DNA from: an uncultured Clostridia bacterium
GTDB lineage: Bacteria; Bacillota; Clostridia; Oscillospirales; Ruminococcaceae
Length of the DNA stretch: 64,000 bases
Direction of reading: 5' to 3'
NCBI GenBank assembly: GCA_947089135.1
Contig: CAMUJF010000007.1
Span: 1 to 64,000 of the forward strand
This document shows, one piece after another, positions 32,799 through 40,695 of this stretch. Below the pieces are notes generated by a model. The model saw nothing but the letters and a program-made list of their open reading frames with translations, did no database searches and was not told where the DNA came from. The position numbers were made by a program, and so were the translations under genes. The stretch's first letter is position 1; each line of letters starts with the position of its first letter.

Positions 32799-33527
32799 TT
32801 AAATCTTTTTAACCTTAACCAACAACATCATAGGTCTGCGCATTTCATCACGCATTCCCGGAATATCCATCATATCTGCCGGAGGCGCTGCTTCCTCAAT
32901 AGCTTCAATTTGAAAACCACATTTTATAAGCGGATTCAATATCTGCGTTAATGTGTGATGCTGTTTGACCACTCGATGACCAAGGAAATTTGTTTCCCTT
33001 TCTCCTGTATGGTAGTAATTGTCGATTGCCCAATATTGAGGATTTCCGTTTTCATCATAAATCCAATCCTCGTTAATTCCTGCGGTGAAGGTCGGATGTT
33101 CAATATTGAACAGGAAACAACCTCCCGATTTCAATGTACGATACACTTTTTGATAAATACTGTCTAAATTTTCAATATAGTGCAGCACCAAATTAGAAAC
33201 AACCAAATCATAAGAGTTTTCAGGATAGCTGTATTCTTCAATACCGCAAACTTCATACTTGATTTGGGGATCAGAGTTGTCAACAACTGCTCTTGCAATC
33301 ATTTTTTCACTGCTGTCAATACCGAGAATTTCAGACGCCCCCATTTGTGCAGCATATTTGCAATGCCAGCCATAGCCGCATCCTAAATCCAAAACTTTTT
33401 TTCCCTGTAATTCAGGAAACAGCGGCTGTAATTGATGCCACTCGCCGGCAGCTTTCAAACCGTTTTTACTTCTTCCCATTTCCGCATATGCGGCAAAAAA
33501 TTCACTATTATCGTAAGCATTACTCAT
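32799..33527 (-). CDS. Class I SAM-dependent methyltransferase
   Basis: The 242-residue product has motif I VLDLGCGYGWHCKYAAQMGA, the acidic post-I residue in EILGIDSSEKMI, and motif II/III as SYDLVVSNLVLHYIENL and LKSGGCFLFNIEHP. This is the Rossmann methyltransferase of the UbiE/Methyltransf_11 type. The substrate is unknown. GCGGAGG precedes the ATG. The coding sequence is clearly more AT-rich than its neighbours and stands between a repeat and an odd 250-base segment, so recent acquisition is possible. Confidence 0.88.
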   Translation of the reverse strand: MSNAYDNSEFFAAYAEMGRSKNGLKAAGEWHQLQPLFPELQGKKVLDLGCGYGWHCKYAAQMGASEILGIDSSEKMIARAVVDNSDPQIKYEVCGIEEYSYPENSYDLVVSNLVLHYIENLDSIYQKVYRTLKSGGCFLFNIEHPTFTAGINEDWIYDENGNPQYWAIDNYYHTGERETNFLGHRVVKQHHTLTQILNPLIKCGFQIEAIEEAAPPADMMDIPGMRDEMRRPMMLLVKVKKI

Positions 33528-33533
33528 TAGTCT

Positions 33534-33725
33534 TTACCTCCGCAAAATTGAATTTGTTGCTCTGAGTATATCACAACCAACTCCGCGCAGTGCGGTTTTA
33601 GCAGAGGCGTTCCCCTCTTTGCGGAGCTCTTGAACGATAAGGAATTTCGCGTTCTGAGGAGCGCGGCAAAAGGGTTTCCGCACTCCGGACTTCTGACGAG
33701 CTGTGCTCAGTTCGACAGAATGCAT
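33534..33725 (-). other. Unassigned segment upstream of the methyltransferase gene, with a doubtful 63-residue frame
   Basis: The segment is more GC-rich and differently composed than the methyltransferase it precedes. It can encode MHSVELSTARQKSGVRKPFC and 43 more residues without any hydrophobic or familiar motif and without a convincing ribosome site. It probably acts as leader or promoter DNA (TATACT lies just before the gene) or is a fragment of a dispersed element. Confidence 0.3.
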
Positions 33726-33754
33726 TATATTACGAATAATAATTTTATAATTTT

Positions 33755-33792
33755 AAACAGTTCGGGAAACAAAAATTGCTCCCGAACTGTTT
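33755..33792 (-). terminator. Terminator of the DEAD-box helicase gene
   Basis: AAACAGTTCGGGA pairs with TCCCGAACTGTTT around an 11-base loop, close to the stop codon at 33797. Confidence 0.82.
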
Positions 33793-33796
33793 TATT

Positions 33797-35536
33797 TTAC
33801 TGATATCTTTTGCTGTTCCGTCTGCTTGCCGTACCTGCCGACGAACCGCGGGAACGCTTGTAGTCCCGCTTGCCGACACGGTCGTTTCTGTCGCTTCTGT
33901 AATCCCTGCGGTCCCTGTTGTCTCTGTTATCTCTGCCGCTTCTGCCCTCGTAAAGCTTTATCTTGATCTTCTGACCGTTTATCTTTATACCTGTCATAGA
34001 GTCGATAATATGCTCCTTATCAGCTTCGGGGACTTCAACCGTGGTGAAGCGGTCGTAAATATCTATCTTGCCGAAATTCTTGCCTGCCATTCCGGTAGCG
34101 TCAACAAGAGCTCCCAGAACAAAATTGGGCGCTATCTTGTTTGCTCTGCCAAGGGAGATTTCCACCTTTACGCTGCCTGACTTGCCCGTGCCGCGGCCGC
34201 CTCTTTCGGTGCGGAAAACAGGCTTTATAAATTCGGGGACATTTCTTGTCTCCGCTGATATTTTCATTCCCAGCAGAGCCGCCGCAAGCTGTTCGGCGGA
34301 AAATCCCTCCGCTTCGAGAGCGGCTACCTGTTCGGAGAAGCGCTCGTATTTTCCCGACATAACGCAGTTCTTGACCGCTTCGGTAACGGCATTTGCCTTT
34401 GCCGTAAGAACGTCGTCCCGTGTGGGAAGTTCCCTGCGCTCGATATGCGCCTTGGTGTACCGCGCTATATCCATAAGGTCATTGACCTGCCGTCTGCCGC
34501 TTGCAATGGTGTAGGCGATCCCGCTTTTGCCCGCTCTTCCCGTTCTGCCTATGCGGTGGATATAGTACTCGCAGTCCTGAGGAATGTCATAGTTGAACAC
34601 CGCGTCCACATCGTCCACGTCAATGCCGCGGGCGGCGACGTCGGTAGCGATGAGTATGTTCAGTCTGCCGCTTTTGAACGCGTTAAGCGTCTGGGTACGG
34701 CTCGCCTGTTTCATATCTCCGTGAAGTCCCGCGGCGCGGAAGCCCTTTGATACAAGCTGCTCGGAAAGCTCGTCCACCATTTTCTTTGTATTGCAGAATA
34801 TAATTGAAAGCTTTGGCTCGTAGGCAAGCAGAAGTATTTGCAGAGCGTCGGTCTTTCTGCCCATGGGCACGTCGAAATAAAACTGCTCCACGCTGTCCAC
34901 CGTTCGGGACTTCTGCTCCACTCCCACCACGACGGGATCTCGCTGGAATTTTTGTGTGATCGCCATTATAGGTTCGGGCATGGTCGCGCTGAACAGAACG
35001 GTCTGGCGTTCCTCGGGTACAAATCCGAGGATAGTTTCTATGTCCTCGCGGAAGCCCATGTTGAGCATTTCGTCAGCCTCGTCGAGAATAACTGTGCGTA
35101 TACCGTCAAGCTTCAGGGTATGACGGTTTATGTGGTCCATGATCCGCCCCGGAGTACCCACCACAATGTTTGCGCCGCGCCTGAGCTGAGAGATCTGCCG
35201 TTCTATGTCCGCTCCGCCGTAGACAGCGCAGGTTCTGACCCAGGGCATGAAGTCCGAGAACTTGTTAAGCTCGTCGCACGCCTGCATTGCAAGTTCTCTT
35301 GTGGGGCAAAGGACAAGTATTCTGACGGTATTGCCGTCGTTTTTTTGTACGGACGAGACTGCAGGAATACCGAATGCGGCGGTCTTGCCGGTGCCTGTGT
35401 GGGAACGTCCTATAACGTCTCTGCCCTCCAGAAGCAGGGGTATGGTTTTCGCCTGGATCTCGGTGGCTTCTTCGTAGCCGATTTTTTCCACCGCTTTAAG
35501 TATCTCCTCCGAGAGTCCCAGTTCGCTGAATAACAT
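33797..35536 (-). CDS. DEAD-box ATP-dependent RNA helicase (DeaD/CsdA/DbpA-like)
   Basis: The 579-residue helicase shows the Q motif (EEATEIQAKTIPLLL), motif I (SHTGTGKTAAFG), Ia and Ib (PTRELAMQA, GTPGRIMDHI), motif II (VILDEADEMLNMGF), III (FSATMP), V (LIATDVAARGIDVDDV) and VI (YIHRIGRTGRAG). A DbpA-like RNA-binding domain (about 450-535) precedes an Arg/Asp-rich tail of RDNRD-type repeats ending SKRYQ. It likely remodels rRNA or mRNA in the cold. The full-length architecture is normal for Firmicutes CshA/DeaD. It has its own consensus promoter. Confidence 0.96.
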   Translation of the reverse strand: MLFSELGLSEEILKAVEKIGYEEATEIQAKTIPLLLEGRDVIGRSHTGTGKTAAFGIPAVSSVQKNDGNTVRILVLCPTRELAMQACDELNKFSDFMPWVRTCAVYGGADIERQISQLRRGANIVVGTPGRIMDHINRHTLKLDGIRTVILDEADEMLNMGFREDIETILGFVPEERQTVLFSATMPEPIMAITQKFQRDPVVVGVEQKSRTVDSVEQFYFDVPMGRKTDALQILLLAYEPKLSIIFCNTKKMVDELSEQLVSKGFRAAGLHGDMKQASRTQTLNAFKSGRLNILIATDVAARGIDVDDVDAVFNYDIPQDCEYYIHRIGRTGRAGKSGIAYTIASGRRQVNDLMDIARYTKAHIERRELPTRDDVLTAKANAVTEAVKNCVMSGKYERFSEQVAALEAEGFSAEQLAAALLGMKISAETRNVPEFIKPVFRTERGGRGTGKSGSVKVEISLGRANKIAPNFVLGALVDATGMAGKNFGKIDIYDRFTTVEVPEADKEHIIDSMTGIKINGQKIKIKLYEGRSGRDNRDNRDRRDYRSDRNDRVGKRDYKRSRGSSAGTASRRNSKRYQ

Positions 35537-35598
35537 AGTAAGAGTCCTTTCGAGAATTGTATTGTGAATTTTTTCGGTCTTTTTGAAAATAGATATTA

Positions 35599-35628
35599 AT
35601 TATACCACATAAGTACAGATTTTGTCAA
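35599..35628 (-). promoter_or_regulatory. Promoter of the DEAD-box helicase gene
   Basis: On the minus strand TTGACA (35628-35623), an 18-base spacer and TATAAT (35604-35599), 63 bases before the ATG, leaving an AT-rich leader. Confidence 0.82.
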
Positions 35629-35775
35629 CCTTTTGTCGGAAAACTATTGCGGATATTTTTTGCAGTACATACCGCACAGCTGTGCAGTTCTCAGAAGTAT
35701 AAAACGCTGTCAATTGCTGAAATATACAATAAATAAAAAGTATTTTGTAGAATGCGCCGAATTGCCTTAAACTGA

Positions 35776-35804
35776 TTGACCGATACCGAAAAATATGGTA
35801 AAAT
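35776..35804 (+). promoter_or_regulatory. Promoter of the membrane chemoreceptor gene
   Basis: TTGACC (35776-35781), a 17-base spacer and TAAAAT (35799-35804). A palindrome GCACAGCTGTGC lies further upstream near 35670. Confidence 0.7.
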
Positions 35805-35851
35805 GATATAAAAATTAAGGGGAATTTGCGTTTGTTTTTGCCATTCCCGTC

Positions 35852-37396
35852 ATGGAAGGACTGACTGCTGTGAACAACGTTATACGAAACTACATTAACA
35901 AAACATACACGCTCGTAATTATTCTTACCACAGGAAGCACTACTATTGCGGGCGCAACGTTCCTTTTGATGAAAATGTTCGGTCTGTATCCGGACGTTTC
36001 CTACACGGGACTGGGTGTCTTCCTCGCAACCTGTATTATCTATTTGATAGCGGGCTTTATACTTATCAAAACAGCATATACGGAAAACCTTGACGGCGGA
36101 AAGTACCTGAAGCCGAGAATGCTTACGGCGGGCAAGATATTTCTGAATATCCTTTTTGTGGTTCAGTTCAACTTTATCGCGTATCTTATCCCGTCAAGAG
36201 ACTACTGGGGGTTTGCGTTTTTTTTCGTGATCGTGATGTCGTTCCTGCTTGACTTTAAATTTATATGCCTATGTGCGGGCGAAATACTTGCTTCGCTGGC
36301 TGTCCTGTTCATAATTAAACCGTCGTCGCTTCCTGTCAGGGACGAGCTTTTTGCGGCGGACACGCTGCTGAGGATAATAGGCGTGGTTCTATCCGTTTTC
36401 GGAGTGGTGCTTCTCGTTTTCTTTGTAAACAGATACCTTGTCAACATTAAAAAGGATGACAGCGCCAGAGTGGAAAATATACTTATGGCGGCAAAATCCG
36501 TTTCGAGGGATCTGCTTGATTCCGGAGAAATACTTACCCGCATATCCGAAAGCGGAAGCGATATAGCAAAGGAACTCGCCACTACAGGCGAGGAGCTTCT
36601 CGCAGGCAGCAATATACTCAGCGAAAAAGCAAGCCAGAGCATTTCAAATCTGAACGAGCTTAAAGACTGCGGAGCAAGCCTGAACGAAAATGTGGAAAAG
36701 GTCGCGCAGACCTCGCGCGAGCTTTTGGACAAGTCCAAAGAAAACGAAATATTCATTCACGATTTGAAAAAAGCAAACGACGAGATCGCGGAAGCTATGA
36801 AGTCCACCTACGAAGCTGCGAAAGGTCTTCAAGCTGCTATAAAGGGTATCGACGACACGCTGGAGCTGATAAACGACGTTGCTTTCAGGACTAATATCCT
36901 GTCTATCAACGCGGCGGTCGAGGCTGCTCATGCAGGCGAAGCCGGAAAAGGCTTTGCCGTAGTTGCGGACGAGGTCGGAAATCTTGCAACCAGCACTCAG
37001 TCCTCCTTGGAAAATATCCAGGGCATAGTGGATCAGGTTCGTGCAAATATTTCCCAAATGCAGAAACGGGTCGAGGAAAACTACACTAAGCTTGACCGTC
37101 AGAGCGAAAATTTCTCAAACGTTTTTGAAAACCTGGTAACAATGAACGGACTTCTGCAGCAGACTGTAAGCGATATAGACGCAGTTAATGAGGCTCACGA
37201 CAGACAGTCCGAGGTCATCGGGCGCACTACAGACATAAGCGAGGACATCGCCGATTCCATTAACAATGAAAACGCAGGCTTCACGGCGATCTCGAATATG
37301 GCGGAAAACAACGCGGCGGATATTGTTAAAATGTCCGAGCAGATCAAGGCTATCAACGAAATGGCAGAGCGTATAGGCGATCTTCTGGAAACATAA
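35852..37396 (+). CDS. Methyl-accepting chemotaxis protein with six-helix membrane domain
   Basis: The 514-residue protein has six hydrophobic segments in the first 200 residues (for example LVIILTTGSTTIAGATFLLM and LLRIIGVVLSVFGVVLLVFF) with only short loops. It therefore lacks the usual extracellular ligand domain and may sense within the membrane. No HAMP domain is clear. The C-terminal coiled coil (about 215-500) carries the signalling tip IDDTLELINDVAFRTNILSI, NAAVEAAHAGEAGKGFAVVA and DEVGNLA. ATG 35852 is used; a GTG at 35870 has GGAAGG upstream and is possible. It links to the PocR receptor and YjfB as motility-related genes here. Confidence 0.92.
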   Translation: MEGLTAVNNVIRNYINKTYTLVIILTTGSTTIAGATFLLMKMFGLYPDVSYTGLGVFLATCIIYLIAGFILIKTAYTENLDGGKYLKPRMLTAGKIFLNILFVVQFNFIAYLIPSRDYWGFAFFFVIVMSFLLDFKFICLCAGEILASLAVLFIIKPSSLPVRDELFAADTLLRIIGVVLSVFGVVLLVFFVNRYLVNIKKDDSARVENILMAAKSVSRDLLDSGEILTRISESGSDIAKELATTGEELLAGSNILSEKASQSISNLNELKDCGASLNENVEKVAQTSRELLDKSKENEIFIHDLKKANDEIAEAMKSTYEAAKGLQAAIKGIDDTLELINDVAFRTNILSINAAVEAAHAGEAGKGFAVVADEVGNLATSTQSSLENIQGIVDQVRANISQMQKRVEENYTKLDRQSENFSNVFENLVTMNGLLQQTVSDIDAVNEAHDRQSEVIGRTTDISEDIADSINNENAGFTAISNMAENNAADIVKMSEQIKAINEMAERIGDLLET

Positions 37397-37423
37397 CATT
37401 AATAAAAAAGGAGGCCCACGGCA

Positions 37424-38203
37424 ATGGCATATTTTACGGTAAGACTTTTCGCAAATTCCCTCAGGCGGCGCACTACCTTTGAAATGTTCATTCCCAACGA
37501 TATCAGAGAGGACATTCCCCATGAAGAAAAAAAGGGAAAAATAAAAACCCTTTTCCTGCTTCACGGCTACACAGGGGACGCGGGAAACTGGGTGCCTGAG
37601 TATATTGCGGAAAAATATAATTTTGCTATCGTTATGCCAACAGGCGAAAATGCTTTCTGGCTGGACGGCATTTCTACAGGTCACAATTACTGCACTTTTC
37701 TCGGTGAAGAACTTGTGAACTATGTCCGCAAAACTTTCGGGCTTGCTATGTCCGCCGAGGAAACTTGCATTATGGGACTCTCAATGGGCGGCTTCGGAGC
37801 ATTGCATACGGCGTTCAGATATCCGGACGTATTTGGAAAGACGGCAGCTCTTTCTTCTGCGCTCATAGTTCACGGCATCGCAGGAATGAAGCCCGGAGAA
37901 TGCGACGGACTTGCAAACTATGAGTACTACCGCGAATGCTTCGGGGACCTTGACAAGGTGCTGGAGAGCGACAACAACCCTGAGACCCTTGTAAAAAGGC
38001 TGAAGAATCAGGGGAAAAAGATCCCGGAGATATTTATATCATGCGGTACGGAAGATTTTCTGCTTGAAAATAACAGACAGTTCCACAGTTTTCTTGACGA
38101 AAACGATATAGCCCACACATACATTGAAAGCGCAGGCGGACACGATATGACGTTCTGGAATGAGTACGCGGTAAAGTTTTCCGAAGCTATGTTCGGGGAA
38201 TAA
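37424..38203 (+). CDS. Alpha/beta-hydrolase esterase (EstA/FrmB-like)
   Basis: The 259-residue product is a serine esterase of the tributyrin esterase / S-formylglutathione hydrolase type. Its nucleophile elbow GLSMGG puts Ser at 120. Asp211 (CGTEDFL) and His240 (AGGHDMTFW) complete the triad, and LFLLHGYTGD forms the oxyanion region. There is no signal peptide. AAGGAGG precedes the ATG. It lies 78 bases before a mannanase lipoprotein gene on the same strand, so removal of acetyl groups from mannan or other hemicellulose fragments is a reasonable guess. The family acts on many short-chain esters. Confidence 0.88.
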   Translation: MAYFTVRLFANSLRRRTTFEMFIPNDIREDIPHEEKKGKIKTLFLLHGYTGDAGNWVPEYIAEKYNFAIVMPTGENAFWLDGISTGHNYCTFLGEELVNYVRKTFGLAMSAEETCIMGLSMGGFGALHTAFRYPDVFGKTAALSSALIVHGIAGMKPGECDGLANYEYYRECFGDLDKVLESDNNPETLVKRLKNQGKKIPEIFISCGTEDFLLENNRQFHSFLDENDIAHTYIESAGGHDMTFWNEYAVKFSEAMFGE

Positions 38204-38281
38204 GGCAGTACGCAGTTCCCAATATATTTATGAAAGGAGCTTGCCTCTGCACGGCTTGTTCGGCGCGGACGGCATAATGTC

Positions 38282-39343
38282 ATGGTTACTAAAGTTAAAA
38301 AAATATTTGCGGCAGCGGCGGTTATGGCTGTTGCATTCTCGGCTGTTTCCTGCGGCAGCGGCGCGGGAACGGGAGCGCTGACGTCGGAGAGCGTTTCTAA
38401 AACAGTCTCTGAATCAGCAAAAAAGGATACAAAGCCAAAGCTTTCCAATCCCGACGCAACAAAAGAAGCGCAGGCTCTGTATGAATACATTACGGACACC
38501 TACCGTAATGGCATTATTTCGGGACAGCAGGAGTCCACATGGATGGGCAGCGACCAGTACGAGTTCGACTATATCTACCAAAATACGGGCAAGTACCCCG
38601 CTATAAGAGGTCTCGACTACATGAACGACGACTTCGAGGGTGTAAACAAGCGCGCCGAGGAGTGGTACGAAAAAGGCGGCATAGTAACGATCTGCTGGCA
38701 CTGCGGTTCGGATTTCAGCCACAGCTGGGACGAATGCATGAAAACCGAAATAAAAGACTGGGACAAGGCTCTTACCGAGGGTACTGCCGAATACAAGGCT
38801 CTTATCGAGGGAATGGACAAGGCAGCAAAAGCCTTAAAGGAGCTTAAAGACAAGGATATCCCCGTGCTGTGGAGACCGTTCCACGAGTTTGACGGCGGCT
38901 GGTTCTGGTGGGGAAAAGGCGGTGCGGACAACTTTGTAAAGCTTTGGAGGATCATGTACGACCGCTATACCGACCACTGGGAGCTTGACAACCTTATCTG
39001 GGTACTGGGCTATTCGGGCAACGGAAAAGGCTACGACAAGTGGTACCCCGGAGACGAATATGTTGACATCGCGGGCGCGGATTCATACAACGACGGAGCT
39101 AACGCAAAGCTTTACACAAAGGTGCAGGACGTTGCCGGCAAGGAAATGCCCATATGCTTCCATGAGTGCGGACGTATCCCCACCGTGAAGCAGCTTTCCG
39201 ACGGAAAAGCCGACTGGGTATGGTTCATGACCTGGCACACCGAGCATATTACCGATCATAACGATAAAAAGGTACTCAAGGAGATCTACAACGACAAATA
39301 TGTTATAACCCTCGACGAGCTGCCCGACGATCTGTATGAATAA
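38282..39343 (+). CDS. Glycoside hydrolase family 26 beta-mannanase lipoprotein
   Basis: The 353-residue protein has a signal peptide with lipobox AVSC (Cys24), a Ser/Thr/Lys linker and a GH26 domain. The acid/base Glu202 is in RPFHEFDGGWFWWG and the nucleophile Glu295 is in CFHECG; the GIISGQQES start, IRGLDYM and WFMTW strands fit the family. It would cut beta-1,4-mannan at the cell surface. No good ribosome site precedes the ATG at 38282; GAAAGGAG lies 45 bases upstream, out of useful range, so translation may be coupled or the start is unusual. There is no carbohydrate-binding module or dockerin. Confidence 0.93.
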   Translation: MVTKVKKIFAAAAVMAVAFSAVSCGSGAGTGALTSESVSKTVSESAKKDTKPKLSNPDATKEAQALYEYITDTYRNGIISGQQESTWMGSDQYEFDYIYQNTGKYPAIRGLDYMNDDFEGVNKRAEEWYEKGGIVTICWHCGSDFSHSWDECMKTEIKDWDKALTEGTAEYKALIEGMDKAAKALKELKDKDIPVLWRPFHEFDGGWFWWGKGGADNFVKLWRIMYDRYTDHWELDNLIWVLGYSGNGKGYDKWYPGDEYVDIAGADSYNDGANAKLYTKVQDVAGKEMPICFHECGRIPTVKQLSDGKADWVWFMTWHTEHITDHNDKKVLKEIYNDKYVITLDELPDDLYE

Positions 39344-39507
39344 ATCCACCAAAAGCTGAGCCTTTATCTTTGCCGCCGCCTATGACGGGGTTGCCGCAAT
39401 GCTCTTCCAAGGCGGCAGAAATGTTTGAGCACAAAGATTACACGAAAGGCTGAAAGCGATAAAGAAGTTTTTCAAAAATATTGTTACACCGACAAATACA
39501 GCGGATC

Positions 39508-39556
39508 ACAAAAGCCGCGGCGTCTCTCATGTTGGCGCTGCGGCTTTTGTACGTTA
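39508..39556 (+). terminator. Terminator-like hairpin downstream of the mannanase gene
   Basis: ACAAAAGCCGC pairs with GCGGCTTTTGT, with GGCG and CGCT extending the stem inside; a T-rich run follows on the plus strand. Confidence 0.7.
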
Positions 39557-39616
39557 TTTTGTAAGCGTAAAATAACCCCACCCTGACGATCCACTCGTAA
39601 CAGATTCACGAAAGTA

Positions 39617-39649
39617 AAAAGGCTCGGAGAACATTAATGCTCCGAGCCT
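39617..39649 (-). terminator. Terminator-like hairpin downstream of the hypothetical gene
   Basis: AGGCTCGGAG pairs perfectly with CTCCGAGCCT; on the minus strand it is followed by TTTTT. Confidence 0.7.
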
Positions 39650-39757
39650 GAAATAAAAAGGGGTCTGATTTTGTTTTTGTGCACACGGTTATGATGTTTT
39701 TAGCGATTAAGCGATTGTGCCGTTTTTCGACATTTACACAGTTTAAAAATCAGACTG

Positions 39758-40300
39758 TCAAAGAGAAGTGCAAATATTACCGCTTTTTTTAGCCGACATA
39801 TAAATATCTTTAAATTCCGCAGACATATTTTTACCGAAAGCCAAATTAGAAGTTGTCACCAGCCCATCGGAAATGATCACATTTTTAAACGGTATCAGAA
39901 CCGCTCCAATAACCGCGGGCAGCGGTCTGCCGCAAAGCATTTCGTCCCATGAGGAGCATATTCCGCTGACAAGATAAACTTTTTCATTTTCAGCGCAAAT
40001 AAAAATTGTACCCTTTTTCAAATGTCTTTCCACAATAAATTTTCCGTAAATTCTTTTCTTCCAGCCGATAACGATATTTTTATGCTCCTCGGACAATTTT
40101 TTCTCCGCCAAATATTCGTCTATCAATCCGACGTCAGCCCACAGTCTGTCTGCAATTTTCTTTGCGCCGCTTGGATCAATTCTTTTCCCCAAATACAGTT
40201 CTCCAATTTCGGGATTTACCTTGAATTTTTCATTTACAAAATTCAACAGCGGGAAAAATATTTCATAAAAAAGCTCCGCGTTTTCTTGTGATAATACCAT
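39758..40300 (-). CDS. Conserved clostridial protein of unknown function
   Basis: The 180-residue soluble product has no signal or membrane segment. It carries LFYEIFFPLLNFVNEKFKV, GAKKIADRLWADVGLIDEYL, HKNIVIGWKKRIYGKFIVER and VIISDGLVTTSNLAFG. I recall similar short proteins in many gut Clostridia, without a known function. Asp-Gly and WKK patches suggest an RNA- or protein-binding fold only by analogy. The start ATG follows AGAGGTG. Base composition is AT-rich. It stands alone between gene-free stretches. Confidence 0.75.
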   Translation of the reverse strand: MVLSQENAELFYEIFFPLLNFVNEKFKVNPEIGELYLGKRIDPSGAKKIADRLWADVGLIDEYLAEKKLSEEHKNIVIGWKKRIYGKFIVERHLKKGTIFICAENEKVYLVSGICSSWDEMLCGRPLPAVIGAVLIPFKNVIISDGLVTTSNLAFGKNMSAEFKDIYMSAKKSGNICTSL

Positions 40301-40549
40301 TTTATTTCACCTCTATCCGTATTGTGGGAAAAATCCTTAAAATTATTTTTTACTTGCTTTAATTATACCATATTTTAAGGGAAAAATCAACAAAAAGTCC
40401 AATTTTTCAAGCTTTTTTGTTGTAGAATATTAGCGTGGAAATCAGTACATTATGCCGTGTTGAAATGAGTTCTTTTCGGTGGAAAATCTTTCTTTTTTAA
40501 TTCTTTCATATTTATGGCGAAATTGATTTTATGTTTTTGTAAGTAATGT

Positions 40550-40578
40550 TTGACACAGCATGAAATAAATGCTATAAT
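40550..40578 (+). promoter_or_regulatory. Consensus promoter of the aldo/keto reductase gene
   Basis: TTGACA (40550-40555), exactly 17 bases, then TATAAT (40573-40578). Upstream, from 40301 to 40549, the DNA is AT-rich and shows no gene. Confidence 0.9.
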
Positions 40579-40597
40579 TAAAGTACGACAAATTCAA

Positions 40598-40676
40598 TAA
40601 GGGGTTCGCCCCGTCATTTAAAGCAGGCAAGCCGCAGCGAAGCAGAGCAAAGAGGCGGAGGACATCTTGCCTAAAT
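40598..40676 (+). promoter_or_regulatory. Structured leader of the aldo/keto reductase mRNA
   Basis: GGGGTTCGCCCC forms a tight hairpin at about 40601. After it, AGGCAAG pairs with CTTGCCT (about 40626 and 40669) enclosing a purine-rich loop with AGAGCAAAGAGGCGGAGGAC. The leader of about 110 bases is longer than most in this window and ends close to the ribosome site. It matches no riboswitch I know. Confidence 0.45.
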
Positions 40677-40695
40677 TATAAAGGAGTGGTCTGCT

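Larger units (their letters stand above)
39344..39757. other. Gene-free stretch with two terminators and a longer inverted pair
   Basis: No frame with a ribosome site is seen. Besides the two hairpins listed separately, GTCTGATTTT (about 39662) can pair with AAAAATCAGAC (about 39745) across roughly 75 bases that contain smaller pairing segments. This could be structured RNA at the 3' end of the minus-strand hypothetical gene, but nothing identifies a known class. Confidence 0.4.
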
